Shown here: piece by piece, positions 26,246 through 34,988 of the stretch
How the letters are laid out: each line of letters begins with the position of its first letter
Position numbering within the stretch: position 1 is the stretch's first letter
DNA from: CAZQQU01 sp964595625
GTDB taxonomy: Bacteria; Bacteroidota; Bacteroidia; Flavobacteriales; Flavobacteriaceae
DNA length: 64,000 nt
Reading direction: 5' to 3'
Assembly (NCBI GenBank): GCA_964595625.1
Contig: CAZQQU010000005.1
Coordinates: 112,777-176,776, forward strand
Translations under genes and position numbers: made by a program
The notes under the pieces: model-generated
Database searches by the model: none
Told to the model about the DNA's origin: nothing
What the model saw: only the letters and a program-made list of their open reading frames with translations

Positions 26246-29200
26246 TTAAAGACTTAAAATAGGATTAAGTAACTCCTTTAGTTCAATTTGCATCAAAAGG
26301 ATTTGATTACGTAACGGATTTTTCTTTTCACGCAAAGTTTCGTACGCCTCTCGTATCGCTTTTATCTGCTCCTCTTCCGATAAACCATCGATGGACTTAA
26401 AAATGTCTTTGGCATATTTTTCTATGGCAATGCCTTTTTCTGCAAATTCTTCAGGGAAATACAATTCAAAAACTAAAGCGTCTATCACTTCTTCGAAGGC
26501 TTCGGCAATGTGATTTTTTGGTATTTCAATTTGAAATGTTGTTTCAGAATTATTTACAACTCTATGAAAATCAAATGCTTTGGAAATAATAAGTGTACTT
26601 TTAGGATTATGATTTATAGGGATGTTCAATAAAGGTCCTTTATCATACTTCAGTAAATTACCTTGGGTTGCACCGTTATTTTTATAATAGAAGTATAACA
26701 GCTTAGAATTTAACAATGCAGTGAGATACTTTAAATCAATTCTCTCTGATTTAATGACATTTGCAGCTCTAGAAACATAATACTCCTTATCTGTATAAAA
26801 AAAACTAGGCTTTGCACAGCGTATTTGACATATTATTTTCGCTCCTTTTTTAAAAAAATTTTCATCTCTTTCTCTATGAAGAAAATAATATGGTTTTGAT
26901 GGTGTTTTGTATTGAATTTTTGCCCTTTCTAATTCAATTTTAAAAGGTTCGAAATGTTTAAAAAGATTTGGGAAATCTTTCAATTTGTTATTACCGAAAT
27001 TTTTATCGGACAAATAAATTAAGTATTGATTAGAAATGCCTGATGAATTTGTATAATACTTCTTTATAAAAGCCTTTTCAGTATTATCAAAATTATTTAT
27101 TTGAGATTCATCAATTATAAAAGCGTTATCAGGTGCACCAACAATACCTTGAATAACTTCTTTTTCAGATAGAGTAAAGTTTCGTTTAGCTAATAACTTT
27201 TCAATGATTGAAAAAGTGCCTGTATTTGAAAATGAGATGCTTTTTGTGTAATCTTTATTTGAATCAAAATTGTAGATAAATTTTTCATATTCTGAATTCT
27301 CCCATTCATTAAATGAAAGAAATTCAGCTAACTCATTTTCTGTAATGTTATCAATTTTCAAAAGAGAAAATTTCACATCATATATATTTCTTGGTTCCCT
27401 CTTTCTAAGAAGGTATACCATTGTCTGAATTCCTGCCGATTTGAAAACTTTATAATTTCCAAAATCTGTGAATAATATTATTTCAGACTCTTTAGAAACT
27501 TTTTCTCTCAGAATTGATGCACCTGCACTAGTTATCCAATTGTTTTGTGCAATAAAACATTCTACACCATTATCTTTTAATAAATCGAGGGCTTTACAAG
27601 CAAACCCATACCAAATATCCATTTTGCCTTGGTAATAAGGTGAAGACCTAAAACCATCAAATGCTTCTCTGCTAGTGTATTCTTTTATGTAAGGCGGATT
27701 CCCAATTACAATATCAAACCCAGTAATTTCATTTACCAAAGGATTCAATACCTCAGGGAAATCCAATTTCCAGTCAAAGTGGTTAAAGTCTTGTTCGGGG
27801 TTCTTTTTTAGTGCTTTAATGTCGTTCAGAGCTTTTTTCCAGTCTTGAGTTTGCTGCCAAGTCTCAATTTGCTTTTTGTTCAAGCCTTGCATTGAATCAC
27901 TTTTGAAGCCTTTATTCTCTATCATTAGCTCCAATTGCTTGGTTAAAATATCCAATTTCAAGTTTCTAATCTCACGATTGAGCTTTTCTTTCAGCGCATT
28001 ATCAGCTGTAAAGTATTTGGCTTGTTTGCTAGAAATTTCCTTTAAAAGTCTCTTTTTGTCTTCGGCTATTTCTTGCCCAAACAATCCCTCTTTTGCAGTA
28101 TCTTCACTCCAATCTATCTCTATCACGGTGTCATCAAACTTGCTTACCAAGCTATTACCTACCACAATTTTATAATCGAGGTTAGGCAAAGCCTTAGGCA
28201 TTTCTTCATCTACAATCAGCGATAGCCAAAAACGCAAACGGGCAATGTCCACCGCACCACGCTCAATGTCCACCCCATAGATAGATTTTTGGATGATGTT
28301 TTCCTTCACCGTGGCAGGACTCCATACTTTGTATCCCAAATCGTATGCGATACGCTCTTTTAAACCGAAAATCTCTTGTAGCAATCCCATCGGGAAAGCT
28401 CCCGAACCAATGGCAGGGTCGCAAATTTTAACCGTATCCAATTTTTGGTCTATTGCTGCCTTGTGTTCCTTGCTAAGTTTATTGTCTTTGTTTTTTACAA
28501 AGTTTTCGAGTTCTGTTCTGTCTGCATCAGTTAATTGGGTATGCAGGTATTCAATCAAAGATTCTTGTGTCATATAATGCACAATCTCTTTGGGGGTGTA
28601 AAATGCTCCTTTGTCTTTGTTGTCTTCCAGCAAGTTTTCAAAAATATGCCCGAGCATTTCAGGGTCAACTGCCACGGTATGCTCTTCGGGACTATCTTCA
28701 AAAATAGTAAAGTTGTATTGGTCGAAAAATTCAAAAAGATTGGTGAATAAATCGGCAGGGAAAGTCAAGAAATCATATTTCTCTGTCTCTTTTTCAAACA
28801 AACCACCATTCAGGTAAGGGATTTTCACCACTTCGCCATCAGGCATTGTGAAATCATCATTGGGTCGTTCGTTATTCAAGGCATCAAAGAACAGTTTGGA
28901 CAACCAATTGGCATAAAAAGCATCGTTTGCACCTGCTTTTTTAAAGAAATTGGTCATAAAGTTTTTGTCACCGTTTTTATATGAAGTGTCTTTTGCACCT
29001 AACCAGCCTTTCTTTTGTAGGAAGTACAAAAACACAATACGACCTAATAGCTTTTTAACAAAGTCACGAACATCTTTGTCGTTTCCGTTGAAAGCCGATT
29101 TTTTGAAATTGGAACGCATCAAATAATCCACAAAACCTGCATAGTGTACATCACGGTATTCATCAAAGAAGGCTTTGGACATTGCCTCTACACCAAAAGC

Positions 29201-29749
29201 ATCTTTGATTTTATTGATGGTTATTTCCAATTCATTCCCCAGAATAAAAAATCGGTCGAGAGCTGTTTTGTAGGTTTCTTCGGGTTCTCCAAAAACATAG
29301 GTGTATCGTTTAGGGTGTGTATCGGTGATTTGCATTTCTCCATCTTGAAAAACGCCATCACGAGCGATAAACGAAAAACGCCAGGTTCTTTTTTCAGGAC
29401 TTTGATAGGCAAAATTGACTAGCACAGCATTGTTACCAATGATGTGTTTTTTTACCAATGCCCCCAAACCCACACGGCTTCTTTCGATTTGCTTGTTATC
29501 GTTTACAATCACTTCATAAAGTTCTACCGTTCTTGGCAGTTCATCTAAGGTTTGAAACTCGCCATATTTCACTACTGAAACGGCATAATTCTGTTCTGAT
29601 GCGGTTAAATCTATTTCTTGAACACCTTGTTGGTCATAAATGGTAAGATTAGCCACTTTACCTTGAAAAGTAGGCAATAAAGCATTGTCTATAAACGCTT
29701 GACGTTTGTAGGGTGCTTTGAAGAGTTGTATTAAAGTTTCTTTATTCAT
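26246..29749 (-). CDS. Eco57I-type adenine-specific DNA methyltransferase of the defence operon
   Basis: A large gamma-type N6-adenine methyltransferase (about 1,167 residues from ATG 29749; the TTG at 29758 is less likely). The SAM motif VKICDPAIGSGAFPMG (about 440-455) precedes the catalytic NPPY in FDIVIGNPPYIKEY (about 684-697), with MGIIMLE-type spacing replaced by LGHIFENLLEDNKDKGAFYT upstream of motif I. The C-terminal ~400 residues look like a target-recognition region. No nuclease motif was recognised in it. It probably methylates host DNA to protect it from the linked helicase-nuclease. It is 5 bases after the helicase stop. Confidence 0.88.
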   Translation of the reverse strand: MNKETLIQLFKAPYKRQAFIDNALLPTFQGKVANLTIYDQQGVQEIDLTASEQNYAVSVVKYGEFQTLDELPRTVELYEVIVNDNKQIERSRVGLGALVKKHIIGNNAVLVNFAYQSPEKRTWRFSFIARDGVFQDGEMQITDTHPKRYTYVFGEPEETYKTALDRFFILGNELEITINKIKDAFGVEAMSKAFFDEYRDVHYAGFVDYLMRSNFKKSAFNGNDKDVRDFVKKLLGRIVFLYFLQKKGWLGAKDTSYKNGDKNFMTNFFKKAGANDAFYANWLSKLFFDALNNERPNDDFTMPDGEVVKIPYLNGGLFEKETEKYDFLTFPADLFTNLFEFFDQYNFTIFEDSPEEHTVAVDPEMLGHIFENLLEDNKDKGAFYTPKEIVHYMTQESLIEYLHTQLTDADRTELENFVKNKDNKLSKEHKAAIDQKLDTVKICDPAIGSGAFPMGLLQEIFGLKERIAYDLGYKVWSPATVKENIIQKSIYGVDIERGAVDIARLRFWLSLIVDEEMPKALPNLDYKIVVGNSLVSKFDDTVIEIDWSEDTAKEGLFGQEIAEDKKRLLKEISSKQAKYFTADNALKEKLNREIRNLKLDILTKQLELMIENKGFKSDSMQGLNKKQIETWQQTQDWKKALNDIKALKKNPEQDFNHFDWKLDFPEVLNPLVNEITGFDIVIGNPPYIKEYTSREAFDGFRSSPYYQGKMDIWYGFACKALDLLKDNGVECFIAQNNWITSAGASILREKVSKESEIILFTDFGNYKVFKSAGIQTMVYLLRKREPRNIYDVKFSLLKIDNITENELAEFLSFNEWENSEYEKFIYNFDSNKDYTKSISFSNTGTFSIIEKLLAKRNFTLSEKEVIQGIVGAPDNAFIIDESQINNFDNTEKAFIKKYYTNSSGISNQYLIYLSDKNFGNNKLKDFPNLFKHFEPFKIELERAKIQYKTPSKPYYFLHRERDENFFKKGAKIICQIRCAKPSFFYTDKEYYVSRAANVIKSERIDLKYLTALLNSKLLYFYYKNNGATQGNLLKYDKGPLLNIPINHNPKSTLIISKAFDFHRVVNNSETTFQIEIPKNHIAEAFEEVIDALVFELYFPEEFAEKGIAIEKYAKDIFKSIDGLSEEEQIKAIREAYETLREKKNPLRNQILLMQIELKELLNPILSL

Positions 29750-29754
29750 CTTGA

Positions 29755-32700
29755 TCAATTAAATGATTCTGAAATTACAATTTGAGGTTTAGCAAAAATC
29801 CTTTTCACTTTTGCGTTATTGGTGTCAGGTTCTGTATCGCTGAATTTATATTCCGCTAATACTTCCTTATAAAGTCTATCCACCCAAATCTCCAAATCGT
29901 TTATTTTTTCTTGTTTTGCCTTTTTAATGAAAGCATCAATGTTATTGGGTAGTTTTCTATGCGACCCTTTGTAAAGTTCATCCATTGTACGTTTTAAAAT
30001 CTGTTTGTAAAATGGATCTTTAACTTGAGCGGCATACGTTGGTAAAACACTTAACACACGTTTTTCTATGGCGGACAACTGCGACTTGGTTACTTTTTGA
30101 TTTTCCGTAACTTTAACAACCGTTTTGAAATGTTCTGTTGCCTTGTTTACTTGGTCGTGGTGAAACTCAGGTAGTGGTTTTATAGCTTCCTCTTTTTCAG
30201 AAGCTCTAAAAATCTTAGCTGCTTCAACAAAATTAAGCTCGTGCACAATCCCACTATCATCAATTTTGTAAAATACCCCAGGATGACCTTCACTTTTGAG
30301 GTAGGTAACAGAGCATTTTTCAACTGGATGAGTTTTTACATTTTCAGCATTTCTGCCCAATCTTGCCTTTTGTGGAATTTTTGATATAATATCAAATTCC
30401 TTTTTATGTTCTTTTTTAAATGTTCTAAGTTCTTGTAAGAAGAGTAGCGTTTCGTTGATTTCTTCTTTCAACTTTGAACCGTACAAACCTGCTTCTCCAA
30501 CTTCTTCTAATTGCGAGTAGATTTGAGAATCCTCACCAAAGGCAGAATGAAAGGCTTGTAGCTTTTTAATGGCAGTTTGAGTCAATTTTATTTGGTTTTC
30601 TGATTTGTCAGAAGGGTAGAAGTTGAAAACATTGATTTCTTTTGCCTCTGTTCCAATACGATTGACACGACCAATTCTTTGCATTAATCGTGTAGAGTTC
30701 CAAGGTACATCATAGTTGATAATGACATTTGAACGATGCAAGTTGATACCTTCAGCTAATACTTCCGTAGTAAAAATAAAATCTAAATCGTTTTGCCAAT
30801 CTGCCTTATCTTGATTAGCATCAAAATTCAACCGAATGGTTTTCTCCTTTTCTTTCCTGTTGTTTGCACTAATTCCAATTGTTTTAGTATATCCCGCTTC
30901 ATTTGTTGCCTTTTCGATGTAGTCCATTGTTTCCTTAGACTCTGTGAAAATTACCAATTTACCTGAATGATTGACAGATTTTTTTAAAAACGAATTTTTT
31001 AGTTCTGTCAAAAACTTATCTAATTTAGGGTCATAGTTTATTTCTTTCCAAGCTTCCACTAAATCAGCTACCATTTTTCTGTCTAGTTTCAGCAAAGGGA
31101 TAAAAGTTTCTTTAAAATCTTTGGACTGATAAATTTGATTATTGCCACCCTTTGAGTTGATTTTTGCTTCTAATCCTTCCTCATCGCCCTCGTCTAAGTA
31201 TTTATTCACATCAATATCAGGAGCCACAAACACTTTATCATCTTCAAACATCTTGATCATATGGTCAGTGTTTTTCAATAAACGACCTAATGACATTTTG
31301 AAAGCGTGAAAACTGCTTTCTAATCTTTTCACTAATAAAGTTTTCATAATGGCAGAAAGTCTGCCCGAAATAGATTCTACATCTCCATATCGTTTTCTGT
31401 CTTCTTCGTTTATTAAGTATTCAATGGCTCTATATCTGTAATATCCCAAACCTCCGACTTCTTTACCGTTTTCATCTAATCCCGTTAAAAGGGTTATAGT
31501 TTTATCAAACAGTTGAGAGAGATTGTCGTCAAATTCATAATTTACTTCGTTCGGTGGATTGATTTCTGGAAATTCGATACCTTGCTCTTTAATATCTTTT
31601 AGATATTCAGGGTTGTTTAGAATATCGGTTCGAGTTCTTCTTATCACCAAAGGCTCAACAACTTTGTCACGAATTTTATCGAAGATTGCTTTGACTTTTC
31701 TAACATTTAAAACTCGATCTTTTTTAAGTTTATCGTATTCCTCTTTTAGAGGCGTGAAGAATTGTTGCAAGTCTTTAACTGCTGGTAAATTGGAATTTCG
31801 TTTATCTTGAAACAAATAAACTTGGTTTTCAATATCCGCAGGATGATTGTTAAGTGGTGTTGCTGTAAGCAACATCACTTTCTTCTTTACATCTCCGTCA
31901 ACTCCGGGAATTCTCCTATCCGTTTTCGTAATGGTTTGCAACTTCTCATACATCTGCGAAGTGTCGTTTCTGAATTTGTGGGCTTCGTCAATGATGATTA
32001 AATCGTATTCATCAGCATTAGGATAGTCGAGAATTTCGTTATCAATAACCTTATGTAAGCTACCTGTTGAAATAAATGAACAGTTGTTCCAAATATGAAA
32101 ATCTTTAATTGTCTTTTTCCAGTTGGCTTCAAGTGCTGGTGGATAAACAATCAAAATTTTTGAATGGTAACCATTTTCAAAAACAAACTTTTTAGCAATT
32201 ATTGAAGCGATAATAGTTTTTCCAAGCCCTACAACATCAGCAAGAAAAACACCGTTGTATTTCGTCAGTTTTTCATAACCCTCTATGGCTGCTTCTGCTT
32301 GATAAGTTAATCGCTTATAATTGTCGGGCAATAACAAATCAACATTAGCGGGGTCATAATCAATTCTGCGACCAAAATATTCAATTAGTAATTTGATATA
32401 TAATTCAAATGGAGTGAACTCATCATTCAGATAAGTTACCTTTTTAAGACCCTGCACATCAATGGGTAAAATGTCAATTGCCTCAAGCCACAAAGCTTCA
32501 AATTCATCAGAAGCAAACTTTATGTCATCGTACCTTCTCAATTCAACATTAAATTCATAGTTTGATTTTTCAGATGTTCCTAATCCGTTATCAGTAAAGT
32601 TGGATGAACCTGTTATTACCGTTCCTGTTGAATTTGGATTGAAGTTTTCGGGCTTGAATATGTAAATTTTGGCGTGTAGATTTTTTTCAGGGTGTGCTTT

Positions 32701-33072
32701 GATTTGAATTTTACCTGTTACTATATCTTCAATAAAAAGGAAAATGCCATTTTCAATATCCTTGTTATATTCCGCTTCTTCAATATCTGTTTTGAGTCGT
32801 TCTAAAAATGCTTCTTTTGTTTCTATAGGTTCTTTGAGATATTGTTGTCCGAGTGCTGTGTATTGTGCTGCTATCTGGTCAACATTGATTCCAACCAAAA
32901 TTCTAATATGCTGGATATTTTCTAAAAAAGGTCTTAGTTTAAAATAGCCTGTTGAACGGAAATAACCCACTAAAGCGTCAAATGAATGAAGATTAGGAAT
33001 GTGTTCAAGAACTCCTTGGAATTTTGTTAAAAGGTTATTGTTGTCTCTATTTGTAAAAAACTGTGTACTCAT
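29755..33072 (-). CDS. PLD-nuclease/SNF2-helicase fusion of the defence operon
   Basis: A 1,105-residue protein. The N-terminal ~200 residues form a phospholipase D-like nuclease domain with one HKD-type motif: HAKIYIF (about 130-136) followed by GSSNFTDNGL (about 152-161). An SNF2-type helicase follows: FLADVVGLGKTIIAS (Walker A, about 276-290), IIIDEAHKFRND (Walker B, about 358), LTATPLNN (motif III), VLAEGINLHRSNVI (motif V) and QRIGRVNRIG (motif VI, about 798-807). It is the only nuclease candidate of the operon. Its start overlaps the HTH gene by 4 bases (ATGA). Confidence 0.9.
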   Translation of the reverse strand: MSTQFFTNRDNNNLLTKFQGVLEHIPNLHSFDALVGYFRSTGYFKLRPFLENIQHIRILVGINVDQIAAQYTALGQQYLKEPIETKEAFLERLKTDIEEAEYNKDIENGIFLFIEDIVTGKIQIKAHPEKNLHAKIYIFKPENFNPNSTGTVITGSSNFTDNGLGTSEKSNYEFNVELRRYDDIKFASDEFEALWLEAIDILPIDVQGLKKVTYLNDEFTPFELYIKLLIEYFGRRIDYDPANVDLLLPDNYKRLTYQAEAAIEGYEKLTKYNGVFLADVVGLGKTIIASIIAKKFVFENGYHSKILIVYPPALEANWKKTIKDFHIWNNCSFISTGSLHKVIDNEILDYPNADEYDLIIIDEAHKFRNDTSQMYEKLQTITKTDRRIPGVDGDVKKKVMLLTATPLNNHPADIENQVYLFQDKRNSNLPAVKDLQQFFTPLKEEYDKLKKDRVLNVRKVKAIFDKIRDKVVEPLVIRRTRTDILNNPEYLKDIKEQGIEFPEINPPNEVNYEFDDNLSQLFDKTITLLTGLDENGKEVGGLGYYRYRAIEYLINEEDRKRYGDVESISGRLSAIMKTLLVKRLESSFHAFKMSLGRLLKNTDHMIKMFEDDKVFVAPDIDVNKYLDEGDEEGLEAKINSKGGNNQIYQSKDFKETFIPLLKLDRKMVADLVEAWKEINYDPKLDKFLTELKNSFLKKSVNHSGKLVIFTESKETMDYIEKATNEAGYTKTIGISANNRKEKEKTIRLNFDANQDKADWQNDLDFIFTTEVLAEGINLHRSNVIINYDVPWNSTRLMQRIGRVNRIGTEAKEINVFNFYPSDKSENQIKLTQTAIKKLQAFHSAFGEDSQIYSQLEEVGEAGLYGSKLKEEINETLLFLQELRTFKKEHKKEFDIISKIPQKARLGRNAENVKTHPVEKCSVTYLKSEGHPGVFYKIDDSGIVHELNFVEAAKIFRASEKEEAIKPLPEFHHDQVNKATEHFKTVVKVTENQKVTKSQLSAIEKRVLSVLPTYAAQVKDPFYKQILKRTMDELYKGSHRKLPNNIDAFIKKAKQEKINDLEIWVDRLYKEVLAEYKFSDTEPDTNNAKVKRIFAKPQIVISESFN

Positions 33073-33347
33073 ATTTTCTTCAATACGTTTTTAAGTCCAT
33101 CAGCCAAAAATTCTAAGTCACCAAGTTCACTTAAAACTGTCGATTGAATAAATTCTATTTGTATTTCTCTGTCTTGAATTTCCAGAGTCTTTGCCAAAGT
33201 TGGTAGCATTTCTTTTGTTGCCACTCGTTCGCTTCTCTCAATTTTACTCAAAATAGAAGTGTCAATGTCGAGTTCGGCTGCAACCTTTCTAAGAGGAAGT
33301 CCCAGTTGTTCTCGTCTGTTTCGTAAATATTCTCCAAAAGAATTCAT
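33069..33347 (-). CDS. XRE-family HTH regulator of the defence operon
   Basis: A 92-residue DNA-binding protein consisting almost entirely of a Cro/C1 helix-turn-helix (LRNRREQLGLPLRKVAAELD, IDTSILSKIERSERVATKE). It resembles controller proteins of restriction-modification systems. It is first in the operon and overlaps the helicase start by 4 bases. A promoter match lies about 29 bases upstream, at 33376-33383, so it could repress its own operon; no operator palindrome was identified with certainty. Confidence 0.9.
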   Translation of the reverse strand: MNSFGEYLRNRREQLGLPLRKVAAELDIDTSILSKIERSERVATKEMLPTLAKTLEIQDREIQIEFIQSTVLSELGDLEFLADGLKNVLKKI

Positions 33348-33375
33348 CTTGTCGTATTTGTTTGGACTAATTTGT

Positions 33376-33383
33376 CAAAAGTA
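33376..33383 (-). promoter_or_regulatory. Putative -7 element of the defence operon
   Basis: The minus strand reads TACTTTTG (TAnnTTTG), about 29 bases before the HTH gene start. It would drive all four genes. Confidence 0.5.
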
Positions 33384-33422
33384 CATTTTATTTTTATTTC
33401 TGTTGTCCTTGCGTTGGAAAAA

Positions 33423-33495
33423 ATTCAAGCTCTTTTGGTTTTTTAATTTGGGCTTTGCGTGTCGGCAAAAAAACCAAATGTGCTTGAATGTGCGG
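33423..33495. repeat. Inverted repeat at right edge of the defence island
   Basis: Arms at 33423-33444 and 33468-33489 are inverted repeats of 22 bases with two mismatches (core AACCAAATGTGCTTGAAT). The right arm plus the following TGTGCGG is repeated, in the opposite orientation, at 63347-63375 in front of the second R-M gene. The remaining bases to 33612 hold no gene or clear signal. Confidence 0.7.
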
Positions 33496-33612
33496 CTGGA
33501 TTTCTACACTGAGCGATAACTAAAGTACTTATCCATTTTAATAAGAACCCTTTACCAAACAGGTCAAATTATTTAGGTCTTGGAATGTACGGGTTCAAAA
33601 AACAGCCAGCTA

Positions 33613-34236
33613 TCAAAAATTCTCATTGATGATTTTAAACAATGCAATTACCGAGATAATACCGGTAATCAGTCCGATCACATAGTTCATATTCAATGAA
33701 GAAAATTTTAACCAGCGATGTATGGAAACCACATACATCCGCAACAAAAAATAGGTACCCACCGCGGCTCCCAGGGTACAAAAGAGAATAAAGTGTTTTT
33801 CAATTTCAAACCACCCAAAACTCGAAAAAGTAATACTCATAAAAACCCAGTACGGAAACGGAAAAAAATTAATCCCCGACAGAAAAAGTCCTTGGTAAAA
33901 CCGACTTTGGTGGGAACGAAATTTATTTCTTTTAGTAAACTTTCGAGAGTCGTTTGCTAAAAACAAAAAATAAATTGTCAAGCAAATAAAAACTCCCAAG
34001 CCCACCAATTGCAGCATTGCGATGATATCGGGATTGCGTTCTAAAAAACGAGCAAACAACAACGAAATCCAAACTTGCAGCATAACCACCACCACCACAC
34101 CCAACGAAAAGTAAGACGCGTTTTTATTTCCCTCCCGCAAACTGATCTTTGCGGCGGTCATATTCAGTAAACCCGGAGGAATGGTTCCTATAGCAGCTAC
34201 TACTAATCCAAATACAAAATAGTAGAGTAGCTCCAT
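33613..34236 (-). CDS. LysE-family export protein
   Basis: A 207-residue integral membrane protein of the LysE/RhtB type with about six hydrophobic segments (YYFVFGLVVAAIGTIPPGLLN, YFSLGVVVVVMLQVWISLLF, LGVFICLTIYFLF, and others). The N-terminal GTIPPGLLNMTAAKISLREG is the family motif region. It probably exports an amino acid or related small molecule; substrate unknown. It is the first core gene right of the defence island and sits 4 bases after trmB on the same strand. Confidence 0.85.
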   Translation of the reverse strand: MELLYYFVFGLVVAAIGTIPPGLLNMTAAKISLREGNKNASYFSLGVVVVVMLQVWISLLFARFLERNPDIIAMLQLVGLGVFICLTIYFLFLANDSRKFTKRNKFRSHQSRFYQGLFLSGINFFPFPYWVFMSITFSSFGWFEIEKHFILFCTLGAAVGTYFLLRMYVVSIHRWLKFSSLNMNYVIGLITGIISVIALFKIINENF

Positions 34237-34240
34237 AGAT

Positions 34241-34918
34241 TTAGGGTTTTAATTGAAACCTAATATACGTTATTTTTTTGCCTTCTGCTAAAAATTGTTT
34301 TTCGTAAAAGGTTTGAATCTCACGAACTTCCTTAGGAGAATAGTCCGTACCATACACATCGTGGTGGGCATATAAAATTTTGAATCCCAATCCATGCAAC
34401 AAGCCCAAAGTATACCCATGCATAAACTCACTATCGGTTTTCAGATGAATCAATCCCTCGGGAGTTAAAATATTTTTGTAGCGTTGTAAAAAATCGGCGT
34501 TGGTGAGTCGGTGTTTGGTGCGTTTGTATTTGATTTGCGGATCGGGAAAAGTGATCCATATTTCCGAAACTTCCCCCGGAGCAAATGCTTTTTCGATTAG
34601 CTCTATTTGCATTCTTACAAAAGCCACATTCAGTAAGTTGTCTTCTAGAGCGGTTTTGGCACCTCGCCAAAATCGAGCTCCTTTAATATCAATACCGATA
34701 AAGTTTTTATCGGGGTGTGCTTTCGCTAAATTCACCGAATACTCCCCTTTACCACAGCCCAGTTCTAAAACAATGGGATGGGTATTTTTAAAAAATTCCG
34801 CTCCCCATTTTCCCCGTAAGGGAAATTGATCAGCCACTAATTCTTCCCGGGAGGGTTGTATGACATTCCGAAAGGTTTCGTTTTCTTTAAATCGCTTACG
34901 TTTATTTTTACTACCCAC
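34241..34918 (-). CDS. trmB: tRNA (guanine-N7)-methyltransferase
   Basis: Makes m7G46 in tRNA. The 225-residue protein has the SAM motif VLELGCGKGEYSVNLAKAHP, then NFIGIDIKGARFWRGAK, the catalytic-region IWITFPDPQIKYKRTKHRLT and a C-terminal KKITYIRFQL. The start codon appears to be GTG (MGSKNKRKRF). It diverges from a glycosyltransferase gene with back-to-back promoters in 70 bases. Confidence 0.95.
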   Translation of the reverse strand: MGSKNKRKRFKENETFRNVIQPSREELVADQFPLRGKWGAEFFKNTHPIVLELGCGKGEYSVNLAKAHPDKNFIGIDIKGARFWRGAKTALEDNLLNVAFVRMQIELIEKAFAPGEVSEIWITFPDPQIKYKRTKHRLTNADFLQRYKNILTPEGLIHLKTDSEFMHGYTLGLLHGLGFKILYAHHDVYGTDYSPKEVREIQTFYEKQFLAEGKKITYIRFQLKP

Positions 34919-34941
34919 AGTTTTCTTTATAAAAATATTAG

Positions 34942-34963
34942 CAAAATTAAGGAAATATATTTG
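34942..34963. promoter_or_regulatory. Back-to-back promoters of trmB and the glycosyltransferase gene
   Basis: The minus strand reads TAATTTTG at 34942-34949 for trmB, and the plus strand reads TATATTTG at 34956-34963 for the glycosyltransferase. Both match TAnnTTTG and are only 6 bases apart. Confidence 0.5.
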
Positions 34964-34988
34964 CCGTCAATATTCAGTACTTTTGAAT

